A stretch of DNA of 8,001 nucleotides from Verrucomicrobiales bacterium (GCA_013003335.1 JABDJT010000260.1:1-8001); one strand, 5' to 3'. Shown: positions 1-6,023, counted from the stretch's first letter. Notes: a model not told the origin generated them from the letters alone. Made by a program: numbers and translations.

Positions 1-238
1 CCTTGTGAAGCCGGATCAACTCGCGGTAGAACGGCACCGGCGTCGAGCCCGTCGCCAGCCCGAGCACGATGTTTTTTCCTTTGCCCTGACGGGCGCGGAT
101 CAGGTCGGCGACCTCAGCAGCGAGTTCCGTGCTGGCCTGATCGGAGTCGGGAAAAATCAGCGTGCGCGTATTTTCGAAGCGTTCCTGCTGCGTCTGCCCC
201 GTGCCGGGCGAATCGATGATCGACGTCGATGAACTCAT
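1..238 (-). CDS. nagB: Glucosamine-6-phosphate deaminase, N-terminal part (partial, runs off the window)
   Basis: NagB converts glucosamine-6-phosphate to fructose-6-phosphate and ammonia in the cytoplasm, the last amino-sugar-specific step of GlcNAc use. Reading the minus strand from the ATG at 238-236 gives 79 residues before the edge. After a variable leader of about 20 residues comes FENTRTLIFPDSDQASTELA, then a helix, then KNIVLGLATGSTPVPFYREL followed by IRLHK. The strand-loop GLATGSTP is the sugar-phosphate-binding loop of the NagB/6-phosphogluconolactonase family (LGLPTGGTP in E. coli NagB), and the following helix ending in LHK is also typical. The leader before the first strand is longer than in E. 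coli NagB. It resembles the long NagB proteins of Bacteroidetes and PVC bacteria, which often carry a PIG-L/LmbE-like C-terminal domain; that end is not visible here. No Shine-Dalgarno sequence precedes the ATG (bases just before it read AAACACCCACC). The gene is divergent from the SMP-30 gene. Confidence 0.88.
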   Translation of the reverse strand, partial: MSSSTSIIDSPGTGQTQQERFENTRTLIFPDSDQASTELAAEVADLIRARQGKGKNIVLGLATGSTPVPFYRELIRLHK

Positions 239-329
239 GGTGGGTGTTTCGCCGAAGATGGAGAAGGCAGCGGGGATAGGCAACGAGAATGTGTGGCATG
301 GTTCCGGAAAGAGCCGGTTGCGGTTGCCC

Positions 330-343
330 GATTTTCCAAAATC
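330..343. promoter_or_regulatory. 14-bp inverted repeat in the nagB/SMP-30 divergent region (possible operator)
   Basis: The sequence GATTTT-CC-AAAATC is a perfect inverted repeat with 6-bp arms and a 2-base centre. It lies 15 bases before the chosen ATG of the SMP-30 gene and about 90 bases before the nagB start, in a 120-base gap shared by two divergent genes. That position suits a repressor site acting on the SMP-30 promoter. It could also be chance in an AT-rich patch. I found no convincing -35/-10 pair in this gap. Confidence 0.35.
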
Positions 344-358
344 CCCTACCCTCCCCGC

Positions 359-1339
359 ATGAAATTTTTCGCTGCTCTTTTCCTCCTGTTTTCCGCCGCC
401 CTCCTGCCTGCGCAGGACATCGACCAGGTCCTCGCCGCCGGAAACAACGACGGCCTGAAAGTCGAGGGCCGCGTCGCCTTTACTGAAGGCCCGGCCTGGC
501 ATGCGGCGACGAAGAACGTGTATTTCACCGACATCCAGAACAACCGCATCCTGCGCCGCGATCCCACGGGCGCGGTTCACACCTACCGCACGCCCTCCGG
601 CCGCGCGAACGGCCTGCTGTTTGACGGAAAAGGCCGACTCCACGCCTGTGAAGGCGGCCGCGAGGGCGGAAACCGGCGTATCACCCGCACGGAACTGGAC
701 GGTTCGGTCACGGTGCTGACGGCGGATTTTAACGGCCGGAAATACAATTCACCGAACGATCTCGTGATCGATTCGAAAGACCGGATCTATTTCACCGACC
801 CGCGCTACGGCGACCGCGACGACATGCAGATAACCGATGCCGACGGGAAACCGGTCGAAGGCGTTTACCGGATCGATCCGGACGGCAAGGTCACCCAAAT
901 CCTGACCCACGAGATCGATCGCCCGAACGGCATTGAGCTGTCCGCTGACGAGAAATTCCTGTTCGTGGCCGACAACTCCAACGGCAAAGCCGGCGACAAC
1001 CGGAAGTTGTGGCGGTTCGACTTAAAAGCCGACGGCACGGTGGAACCCGGCAGCCGGAAGGAGCTGTTCGACTGGGGAACCGATCGCGGCCCGGACGGGA
1101 TGTGTCTCGGCCCGGACGGAAACCTATATGTCACCGCCGGCTTCAATTTTCCCGACCTGCCCGCGCAGACGCTCAAGAAATTCCGGTCCGGCGTTTACGT
1201 GATTTCGCAGGAAGGCGGGCTGCAGCGTTTCATCCCGATCCCGATGGACATGATCACGAACTGCACCTTCGGCGGTGAGGATGGCAAAACGCTTTTTGTG
1301 ACGGCGGGGCACAAGTTGTGGAGTCTGCCGATTCAGTAG
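359..1339 (+). CDS. Exported SMP-30/gluconolactonase/LRE-family protein
   Basis: A six-bladed beta-propeller of the SMP-30/gluconolactonase family (typically metal-dependent lactonases acting on sugar lactones); the true substrate cannot be read from sequence. The ATG at 359 gives 326 residues starting with a clear signal peptide (MKFFAALFLLFSAALLPAQ, probable cut after A18 or Q19), so the protein acts outside the cytoplasm. The frame is open upstream to another ATG at 293, but that would bury the signal peptide behind 22 extra residues. Family marks are in order: E43 in FTEGPAW, N133 in YNSPNDL, N190 in RPNGIE and D246 in GPDGM. They match regucalcin E18, N103, N154 and D204 in order and roughly in spacing, so the metal and substrate site looks intact. 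Repeated segments such as DGKGRLH, DSKDRIYFTDPRYG and GPDGNLYVTA are the blade motifs. No Shine-Dalgarno is seen; the leader is pyrimidine-rich. Divergent from nagB, which suggests but does not prove a role in sugar catabolism. Confidence 0.9.
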   Translation: MKFFAALFLLFSAALLPAQDIDQVLAAGNNDGLKVEGRVAFTEGPAWHAATKNVYFTDIQNNRILRRDPTGAVHTYRTPSGRANGLLFDGKGRLHACEGGREGGNRRITRTELDGSVTVLTADFNGRKYNSPNDLVIDSKDRIYFTDPRYGDRDDMQITDADGKPVEGVYRIDPDGKVTQILTHEIDRPNGIELSADEKFLFVADNSNGKAGDNRKLWRFDLKADGTVEPGSRKELFDWGTDRGPDGMCLGPDGNLYVTAGFNFPDLPAQTLKKFRSGVYVISQEGGLQRFIPIPMDMITNCTFGGEDGKTLFVTAGHKLWSLPIQ

Positions 1340-1352
1340 CGACCCAAGTCGC
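1339..1352 (+). terminator. Short GC hairpin just after the SMP-30 stop codon (weak terminator candidate)
   Basis: GCGAC-CCAA-GTCGC forms a perfect 5-bp stem with a 4-base loop, starting at the last base of the TAG stop. The following bases are AT-rich (AAGATTGTGATTGATTTC) but hold no true T-run, so intrinsic termination would be weak. It may instead protect the 3' end, or be chance. Confidence 0.3.
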
Positions 1353-1399
1353 AAGATTGTGATTGATTTCAATTCGAGATTTCCTACGATTTCCCCTTC

Positions 1400-1639
1400 A
1401 TGAACCGTGTATCCTGCCTTGCGATTGCCCTGCTTAGTGTAGTCTTTTTCCACTTCCCGGTTTCCTCCCGTGCGGGGGACGACGTGGCCGCCTCGCCCCA
1501 ATCGCACCATTCACATGAGGGCAAGTTTGACCTGAAGTGTTTCTTCCGGGGAATTGGCAAAGCGTTTACCAAAATCGTATCCTCAAGGGAGCCGACCCGT
1601 GATCGCAGGAAGGACGCGAGTCTTGCCAAAAACGACTAG
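1400..1639 (+). CDS. Small secreted protein of unknown function
   Basis: A 79-residue open frame that I do not recognise. It begins with a good signal peptide: positively charged start (MNRV), a hydrophobic core over about residues 5-20 (CLAIALLSVVFFHFP) and a likely cut after SSRA, leaving a mature peptide of about 54 residues. The mature part starts acidic, has a His-rich patch (HHSHEG, about residues 36-41), one cysteine, and a basic tail with RDRRK. It follows the SMP-30 gene by 60 bases on the same strand and could be co-transcribed. Its TAG stop overlaps the stop of the convergent membrane-protein gene by 4 bases. No Shine-Dalgarno is seen; the bases before ATG are TTTCCCCTTC. The signal peptide is the main reason to believe in it; an unused open frame cannot be excluded. 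Confidence 0.6.
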   Translation: MNRVSCLAIALLSVVFFHFPVSSRAGDDVAASPQSHHSHEGKFDLKCFFRGIGKAFTKIVSSREPTRDRRKDASLAKND

Positions 1640-2217
1640 AGTAGAATCAGGATGATATACATCCCCGCGACTCCTCCGAGGAAGGGGGTCACCATCAATC
1701 GTTTGTGTTTTCCCAGTTGCCCGAGGAAGTAAACGGCGGCCGCTCCAATCAAGGACAGAACGATCGTGATCGCGAAAAAGCCGAATACAAATCCGAGCGC
1801 CTGATCCCACCCGCCATTTTCCGGATCGCTCACCACGATTTTACGAACTTCGGCGATGAATTCCGACACATCAAAATTCGCAAAGAAGACGAGTGAGTAA
1901 ATCAGGAACCCGGCACTTCCCAACCACGCTTCGAGGAAAGGACGCGTCGAAATCGGGGCGGCTACGGAATCGGAAAACGGCCAGCTTTCCTTGGGATCGG
2001 GATCTTCTCCAAGGACCTCTTTTTTCAGACGCAGGTTTTCCAACAGCGAGTTTGAAATCGAAATTTTCAGGCGCGTCTGAAACCACAGGATCAGGTTCAG
2101 AGCTGCGTTTGGAAAAAAACGAAGTCCGGCGACATACGCAATGGAAACGATCGCAGCGATTGCCGGTTTTTCTCCCAATATCTCAATGATATCGAAAAAT
2201 TCAGTCAACAGATGCAA
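1636..2217 (-). CDS. Orphan inner-membrane protein, about four transmembrane helices, TTG start
   Basis: A 193-residue protein I cannot assign to a family. Hydrophobic segments lie at about residues 18-46 (one or two passes), 97-114, 139-165 and 173-193; the last runs to the very C-terminus (MYIILILL). Between the first and second segments is a charged soluble loop of about 50 residues (LRLKKEVLGEDPDPKESWPF). No catalytic motif is apparent. The frame has no ATG near its N-terminus: the first usable codon is TTG at 2217, preceded in frame by a TGA five codons earlier, with only a weak GGA about 7 bases upstream. TTG at 2208 is another option. A 10-codon ATG frame (2233-2201) overlaps the start in another frame. 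The gene is convergent with the small secreted protein and divergent from the VWA-like gene. Hydrophobicity pattern and length make it a probable real gene. Confidence 0.75.
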   Translation of the reverse strand: MHLLTEFFDIIEILGEKPAIAAIVSIAYVAGLRFFPNAALNLILWFQTRLKISISNSLLENLRLKKEVLGEDPDPKESWPFSDSVAAPISTRPFLEAWLGSAGFLIYSLVFFANFDVSEFIAEVRKIVVSDPENGGWDQALGFVFGFFAITIVLSLIGAAAVYFLGQLGKHKRLMVTPFLGGVAGMYIILILL

Positions 2218-2231
2218 CGTTTTCCAGTTTC

Positions 2232-2237
2232 ATTGTA
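2232..2237 (-). promoter_or_regulatory. Possible -10 element for the membrane-protein gene
   Basis: Read on the minus strand this is TACAAT, one mismatch from the TATAAT consensus, 14 bases before the TTG start at 2217. No good -35 box sits at the expected distance. It also overlaps the ATG of a short alternative frame, so the -10 reading and the ATG reading exclude each other. Confidence 0.2.
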
Positions 2238-2298
2238 CTGCAAGTTGATTCTCGGAAACTGCGATCAGCCCTGTTGGAAATCCGGTTTGATCGTCCCG

Positions 2299-2349
2299 GG
2301 CCTTCCGCCCGAAAGGGCTACGGGCCTTCTCTTTTCGTTCTGTTTTTGT
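2299..2349 (+). terminator. GAAA-loop hairpin followed by a T-rich tract (terminator or attenuator-like)
   Basis: On the plus strand GCCC (2307-2310), loop GAAA (2311-2314) and GGGC (2315-2318) form a stem with a stable GNRA-type tetraloop. Flanking GGCC at 2299-2302 and 2323-2326 can pair below a 4x4 internal loop. A T-rich tract (2327-2347, TTCTCTTTTCG then TTCTGTTTTT) follows. This has the layout of an intrinsic terminator, but no plus-strand gene lies upstream: it sits between divergent genes, 94 bases before the VWA-like ATG. If the VWA-like transcript starts further upstream, it would be a leader attenuator; otherwise it may end a small RNA. GGGCCTTC is also repeated directly at 2298-2305 and 2322-2329. 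Confidence 0.45.
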
Positions 2350-2359
2350 GACGGAATCT

Positions 2360-2371
2360 TTCACCCGTGAA
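2360..2371. promoter_or_regulatory. Short palindrome TTCAC-CC-GTGAA upstream of the VWA-like gene
   Basis: A perfect inverted repeat with 5-bp arms and a CC centre, 72 bases before the ATG of the VWA-like gene and just after the T-rich tract. The place suits a small operator, but 12 bp is short and chance is possible. Confidence 0.25.
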
Positions 2372-2442
2372 CCCGCCGCGCGGATGGGGGTGGAATCGCC
2401 CGTCGTCCGGTGGTAACCTTTTCTGCCTGTGGGCGTGCTGCG

Positions 2443-4533
2443 ATGACCCGCGATTTCGAAAAAATCGAAAAACTGCTCGACCGATATCCTGAGGATTGGT
2501 CCCTGCGCATTCGACTCATCGAGGAAAATATTCGCAACGACGACCGCCCTGCCGCCCAGGCCCTGGTCCGCGAATCTCCGGACTCTTCGCCCCTCCCCGG
2601 CGAGCTGCAGTATCGCCTTCACACCCTGATGGCGAAGGGCAAGGAAGCCTTTGATTTTCTCCCGCCCCTTGAGCCGGATCTGCGAATCGAGCACGCCGTC
2701 GATCCGGATGAGAGACCGCAAAAGGCGCAACAGCAGCCGGAATCCCCTTCGGATCAAAAGGAGCAGAAGCCGGACGCACAACTTGAGACAAAAAAGGAGG
2801 CCGCTGCCGAATCCCGACCGGAGCCCGAAGCCGAAGCCCCAAAACCGGAATCCGAATCGAAGCCGGAGGTGCAGTCCAAATCGGAGCCCGAGCCGCAACC
2901 GGAGCCGGCGAAGAAGAAGGAGGAGAAACAGGAAGACTCGGCGAAGGCTGATCCGTCGGAGCCGAAGGTCGAAGCGCCGATTCGCAAATCCTCTTCCAAA
3001 CCCGATTTTGACGAAATCGCTCCTGTGGAAGGCGCGGGGTTGAAGCAAAAACTCGATGAGCAGAGCCGGATCGCTCCCGTAAAAGGCGACGGAGATGTCG
3101 AGTTGAAGAAAAACGATTCGCTGTCGAAAAAGTGGGACAGCTATCGCGGCAACCTGATCCTGACCGACGCCGAGCCGGGCGAGGAAGATCTCACGCCGAA
3201 ACGCCGTTCCTACGCGGCGGACAAGGTCTCCGCTTTCACCCTGGCCCTCCTGGTGCACGTGCTGGCGATCATCGGGTTCGGTTTCGTGGCAATGTCCGTG
3301 GCCCGACCCAAGCCGCCGCAGCTGATCGTTTCCGTGGTGCAGGAAAAAGAGATCGACCTGACCACCCCGCGAATTGCCAAGACCGAGCAACGAAAGGTTT
3401 CCGCCGCCTCGGCCCAGGCGGTGAACGTGATGAGCAGTGTGGGTTCCTCCGCCGTGAAAATCCCCGAGATCGAGGCGACCGATACACCGCACATCACCAC
3501 GCTGGTAACCGGCATTCAGCCGACCGGGATCGGCCTGAGTTTTTCCGGCGAGCCGAACATGGTGTCCGACGTGAATTTTTTCGGGATCTCGGGAGGCGGG
3601 AAACGCGTCGTCTTTGTGATCGACGCCAACCGTCCGATGCTGGTTGATGAAAAGGGCGGGATGTTCGCCTACGACAAGGTGAAAAACGAGATCGGCGCGA
3701 TGCTGCAGACGCTCCGGCGCGGCACCCATTTCAATATCCTGCTCTACGAAGGACACCGCGTGGTGGCCTTCCGCGAAAAACCGGTCCCGGGTCTGCCGTC
3801 CAATCGCCGTAAGGCCGTCGAGTGGCTCGACCCGCTGAACCGGACCTACGAGCGCCTCGGCCTGCGGGGCAATTACGAAGGCCAAATCGTTCTTTCCGAA
3901 GAAGAAGTCGAGCCGATCCAGAATCGCGATCTCACGAACTACACGAAGGCCATCCAGAAATCGATGGAATGGCAGGCAAGTGCCGTTTTCATCATCGCGG
4001 GCCAGTTTGGCGGGATGCGGCAGACCCCGACGCCGGAAATGATCGCGGAGTGGAAGGACAAGGGCGGCCAGCCCCGCGTGCCGGGAACCCCGGGTACAGT
4101 CGATCCGGCCGCTTTGAAGGCCTGGCGGGAAGCCCAGCAGAAAACGCGGGAGTGGCTGCAAAACGAGAATGCTGCACGCCGCGAGAAAGGTTTGCCGCCG
4201 AAAGTAGTGCTGAATTTCAACCAACTCGTTCGGCAGGTCACCGGCCAGACCCAGCCCCGCGCCACTGGTGGAACGCCCGCGACCGGCGGCATGCCCCGCC
4301 TGCCTGATCATGGCCCTGCCTCGATCGAGGAACAGGTGAAAAACCTCGTGAAGAAATATTACAAGGACCAGGGCGAAGAAGAACCTTCCGTTCACATGGT
4401 GCTGTTCCTCGGCGAAGATGAAAATCTCGGTCGCTTCGAAGATCACTTCAAAGATCTTACCCGCAAAAATCGCGGGAAGCTGAAAGTCCTGCGCGGGCTG
4501 GCAGCGTTGGAGGACGTGACGGGCAACAACTGA
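2443..4533 (+). CDS. Membrane-anchored protein with Pro/Glu/Lys-rich linker and degenerate VWA-like domain
   Basis: A 696-residue protein with four parts. Residues 1-70 are helical and charged (DFEKIEKLLDRYPEDW... looks like one or two TPR-type helix pairs). Residues 87-185 are a low-complexity linker of P, E, K, Q and S (EPEAEAPKPESESKPE). Residues 262-287 form one transmembrane helix (AFTLALLVHVLAIIGFGFVA), preceded by KRR, so the head and linker should be cytoplasmic and the rest periplasmic. From about 385 comes a VWA-like Rossmann fold: strand KRVVFVIDANRPM (D394), helix YDKVKNEIGAMLQTLRRG, strand THFNILLYEG, then AVFIIAGQFGG (514-524), a polar insertion of about 120 residues, and VHMVLFLGEDE (650-660). 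The MIDAS motif DxSxS reads D-A-N-R-P, and the strand that usually ends in an acidic residue reads IIAGQFGG, so metal binding is probably lost. The arrangement recalls TonB/TolA-like bridging proteins of PVC bacteria, but no ExbB/ExbD neighbours are seen. ATG 2443 was chosen over GTG 2410 because the conserved-looking helix starts there; neither has a clear Shine-Dalgarno. Function unknown. Confidence 0.85.
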   Translation: MTRDFEKIEKLLDRYPEDWSLRIRLIEENIRNDDRPAAQALVRESPDSSPLPGELQYRLHTLMAKGKEAFDFLPPLEPDLRIEHAVDPDERPQKAQQQPESPSDQKEQKPDAQLETKKEAAAESRPEPEAEAPKPESESKPEVQSKSEPEPQPEPAKKKEEKQEDSAKADPSEPKVEAPIRKSSSKPDFDEIAPVEGAGLKQKLDEQSRIAPVKGDGDVELKKNDSLSKKWDSYRGNLILTDAEPGEEDLTPKRRSYAADKVSAFTLALLVHVLAIIGFGFVAMSVARPKPPQLIVSVVQEKEIDLTTPRIAKTEQRKVSAASAQAVNVMSSVGSSAVKIPEIEATDTPHITTLVTGIQPTGIGLSFSGEPNMVSDVNFFGISGGGKRVVFVIDANRPMLVDEKGGMFAYDKVKNEIGAMLQTLRRGTHFNILLYEGHRVVAFREKPVPGLPSNRRKAVEWLDPLNRTYERLGLRGNYEGQIVLSEEEVEPIQNRDLTNYTKAIQKSMEWQASAVFIIAGQFGGMRQTPTPEMIAEWKDKGGQPRVPGTPGTVDPAALKAWREAQQKTREWLQNENAARREKGLPPKVVLNFNQLVRQVTGQTQPRATGGTPATGGMPRLPDHGPASIEEQVKNLVKKYYKDQGEEEPSVHMVLFLGEDENLGRFEDHFKDLTRKNRGKLKVLRGLAALEDVTGNN

Positions 4534-4548
4534 GAAATCGGACCGGCA

Positions 4549-4569
4549 CGATCCAACATGGTTGGATTG
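4549..4569 (+). terminator. Hairpin after the VWA-like gene (terminator candidate)
   Basis: ATCCAAC (4551-4557), loop ATG, GTTGGAT (4561-4567) form a perfect 7-bp stem with a 3-base loop. It extends by a G-U and a C-G pair to nine positions. It starts 16 bases after the TGA stop at 4531-4533. No T-run follows directly, although TTCTTTCATTT occurs about 22 bases later. It may therefore be a weak or Rho-assisted 3' end that separates this gene from the barrel gene downstream. Confidence 0.4.
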
Positions 4570-4656
4570 ACGAATTCACCCGGTTCATTCGTTCTTTCAT
4601 TTACAGGAATTACAGATTTCCGGCCAATTTTTTCGGGAAACGAATTTGATATTTGT

Positions 4657-4672
4657 TGTGACTCCGATCACA
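4657..4672. promoter_or_regulatory. CRP/FNR-type binding-site candidate upstream of the barrel gene
   Basis: TGTGA-CTCCGA-TCACA matches the two half-sites and the 6-base spacing of the E. coli CRP consensus perfectly. It lies in the 170-base gap before the autotransporter-type gene, centred 39.5 bases before its ATG. A loosely -10-like GATATT at 4648-4653 would place the transcription start inside the palindrome, which fits repression. Class II activation (centre at -41.5) would put the start at about the ATG itself. Which protein binds cannot be told from here; CRP, FNR and related factors all favour TGTGA- or TTGA-like half-sites. Confidence 0.5.
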
Positions 4673-4703
4673 GAACGACCGTCGAATCCGACGAATCGCA
4701 TTC

Positions 4704-6023
4704 ATGAAATTCCGACTCTGTTTTCTTGCCCGACTCATCTGTTGCTATCCGCTGCTCATCGCAACTGGCTATTCCGACCATGATCCGCCACCGACCCTAC
4801 CGCCGCCAACGATCCCGGCCGGAACCGGTGGACTCGTAGGTGAAGTCGCCGGAACTGCCGGACATACGGTAGCCACCGCTACAGGGTCGACGGATGCGTT
4901 GCTGCACAATGCCCTTGCGAGAATCGGTCACCTGACTGGATATCAATTGGACGGACTTCTTACCTCACTCGGACCGAACGACACATTCGTTTTCAGTCCT
5001 TCCGTTGTCAAAATTCTGGAAGCTAACAGTCTCCCGGCCCCATCGGCGCAACGGGTGGGTTCCTTCCAGGGGCTGACCGCGGCGACACGGGATATCGGCG
5101 GCAGGCTCATGACCCTGAGAACGGGCGCGTACCTGACCGGTTCGAGATTTGCCCGTGCCAACGAATTTGTCGGGGACGTCACCTGGATCGATGATGGCAC
5201 GTGGATCGAAATTATTGCCCAGGCAGATGCAATCGATCTCAACATCGACGATTTTGGATATGCCAAAACGATGGACCTTCGCACGTATGTCGGAACCTTG
5301 GCAGTCGAATATCATCCGAACCGCTACCAGACCTTCGGCGTGGCCGGTTCCTGGACGGAGACCGATGCCAAGTTGGGCCGGGGCCTGGGAGACACGCAAG
5401 TGACCGGAGCGGTTTATTCCGTCTACGGTTCGTGGTATGACGGACCGGTTTACATCGACGGGCTGCTCGCCTACGGCCGAATGAGCCACGATATCGCGCG
5501 GACCGCCTTGAATGACCACACGGCATTTGCGGATTCGGAAAGCGAGGCCCTGTCTGCTCAAATCAACGCCGGGGCGAACTTCGACTGCGGGAAATTCGTC
5601 ACCGGTCCCATTGGCCAACTGGAATACACCCGTTCCGAAATCGACCCGTATACGGAATCCGGAGCCGGGCTTTTCAATATTGCGGTCGATCAACAGCAAT
5701 CGAGCACCCTGACATCCGATCTCGGCTGGCAGATCGCGTTTCCGGTGGAAACTGCGTGCGGGTTTATCGCTCCTCACGTGAAAGCCGGTTGGAAACACCA
5801 GTATCTCTCGAATGACGATCCGGTGACAGCGACCCTGGTCTCGTTCCCGGCAAACCGGCTTTCTGCCGAGCCAGTCGAACTGAGCCAGGATTACCTGGTC
5901 CTGGGTGCGGGTCTGGTTGTCAAAAAAGCCGGATGTTTTGATCTTCTGCTCGACTATGAAGCGGAGATCGCTGAGTCTTATTTACTGCAAGCCGGCACGC
6001 TCTCGATTCGAATCCCGTTCTGA
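4704..6023 (+). CDS. Compact autotransporter-type outer-membrane beta-barrel protein
   Basis: A 439-residue protein ending in an outer-membrane barrel of the autotransporter family. A signal peptide covers about residues 1-22 (MKFRLCFLARLICCYPLLIATG). A proline stretch follows (DPPPTLPPPTIP, 26-38), then a Gly/Thr/Ala segment, then about 90 residues with helical character (65-150), including RDIGGRLMTLRTGAY (129-143), which resembles the helix that sits in the barrel pore of autotransporters. From about 165 to 439 come alternating amphipathic strands, such as YQTFGVAGSWTETDAKLG, AVYSVYGSWYDGPVYIDGLLAYG and FIAPHVKAGWKHQY. The chain ends in LSIRIPF, with the terminal Phe that outer-membrane barrels use for BAM recognition. 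About 275 barrel residues fit a 12-strand autotransporter unit. The odd point is the passenger: at most about 135 residues, with no beta-helix repeats. It is followed 33 bases later by a lipoprotein gene, probably in one operon. No Shine-Dalgarno (GAATCGCATTC before ATG). Its function beyond the barrel is unknown. Confidence 0.85.
   Translation: MKFRLCFLARLICCYPLLIATGYSDHDPPPTLPPPTIPAGTGGLVGEVAGTAGHTVATATGSTDALLHNALARIGHLTGYQLDGLLTSLGPNDTFVFSPSVVKILEANSLPAPSAQRVGSFQGLTAATRDIGGRLMTLRTGAYLTGSRFARANEFVGDVTWIDDGTWIEIIAQADAIDLNIDDFGYAKTMDLRTYVGTLAVEYHPNRYQTFGVAGSWTETDAKLGRGLGDTQVTGAVYSVYGSWYDGPVYIDGLLAYGRMSHDIARTALNDHTAFADSESEALSAQINAGANFDCGKFVTGPIGQLEYTRSEIDPYTESGAGLFNIAVDQQQSSTLTSDLGWQIAFPVETACGFIAPHVKAGWKHQYLSNDDPVTATLVSFPANRLSAEPVELSQDYLVLGAGLVVKKAGCFDLLLDYEAEIAESYLLQAGTLSIRIPF

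Noticed and set aside
293..358. Upstream extension of the SMP-30 protein from an ATG at 293
   Set aside because: It would add 22 residues (MAWFRKEPVAVARFSKIPYP...) in front of a clear signal peptide. It also contains the tandem GGTTGC repeat (316-327) and the inverted repeat, which fit non-coding DNA better.
1293..1304. The 12-mer TTTTTGTGACGG, repeated at 2343-2354
   Set aside because: The first copy lies inside the SMP-30 coding sequence (LFVTAG) and the second in a gap; no flanking similarity, so it is probably coincidence.
1358..1373. A second CRP-like site, TGTGA-N6-TCAAT, before the small secreted protein
   Set aside because: Only one half-site is good; the second matches three of five bases. 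Too weak to call, but worth including in a genome scan of the motif at 4657-4672.
2410..2442. GTG start 11 codons before the chosen ATG of the VWA-like gene
   Set aside because: The added residues (VTFSACGRAA) do not form a signal peptide or continue the helix, and the GTG has no Shine-Dalgarno. It cannot be fully excluded.
2790..2935. Repetitive GAGCCCGAAGCC-like DNA that might be a tandem repeat array
   Set aside because: It is imperfect and in frame, and simply encodes the Pro/Glu/Lys/Ser linker; no constant repeat unit was found.
2230..4446. A 738-codon open frame on the minus strand opposite the VWA-like gene
   Set aside because: Its translation is rich in runs of R, L, F and G that mirror the Pro/Glu/Lys linker of the plus-strand gene. 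The plus frame has a real membrane helix, a VWA-like fold and coherent composition, so the minus frame is a codon-bias shadow.
4965..5798. A 277-codon minus-strand frame opposite the autotransporter-type gene
   Set aside because: No signal peptide, motif or fold pattern; the plus strand clearly encodes a barrel with a C-terminal Phe.
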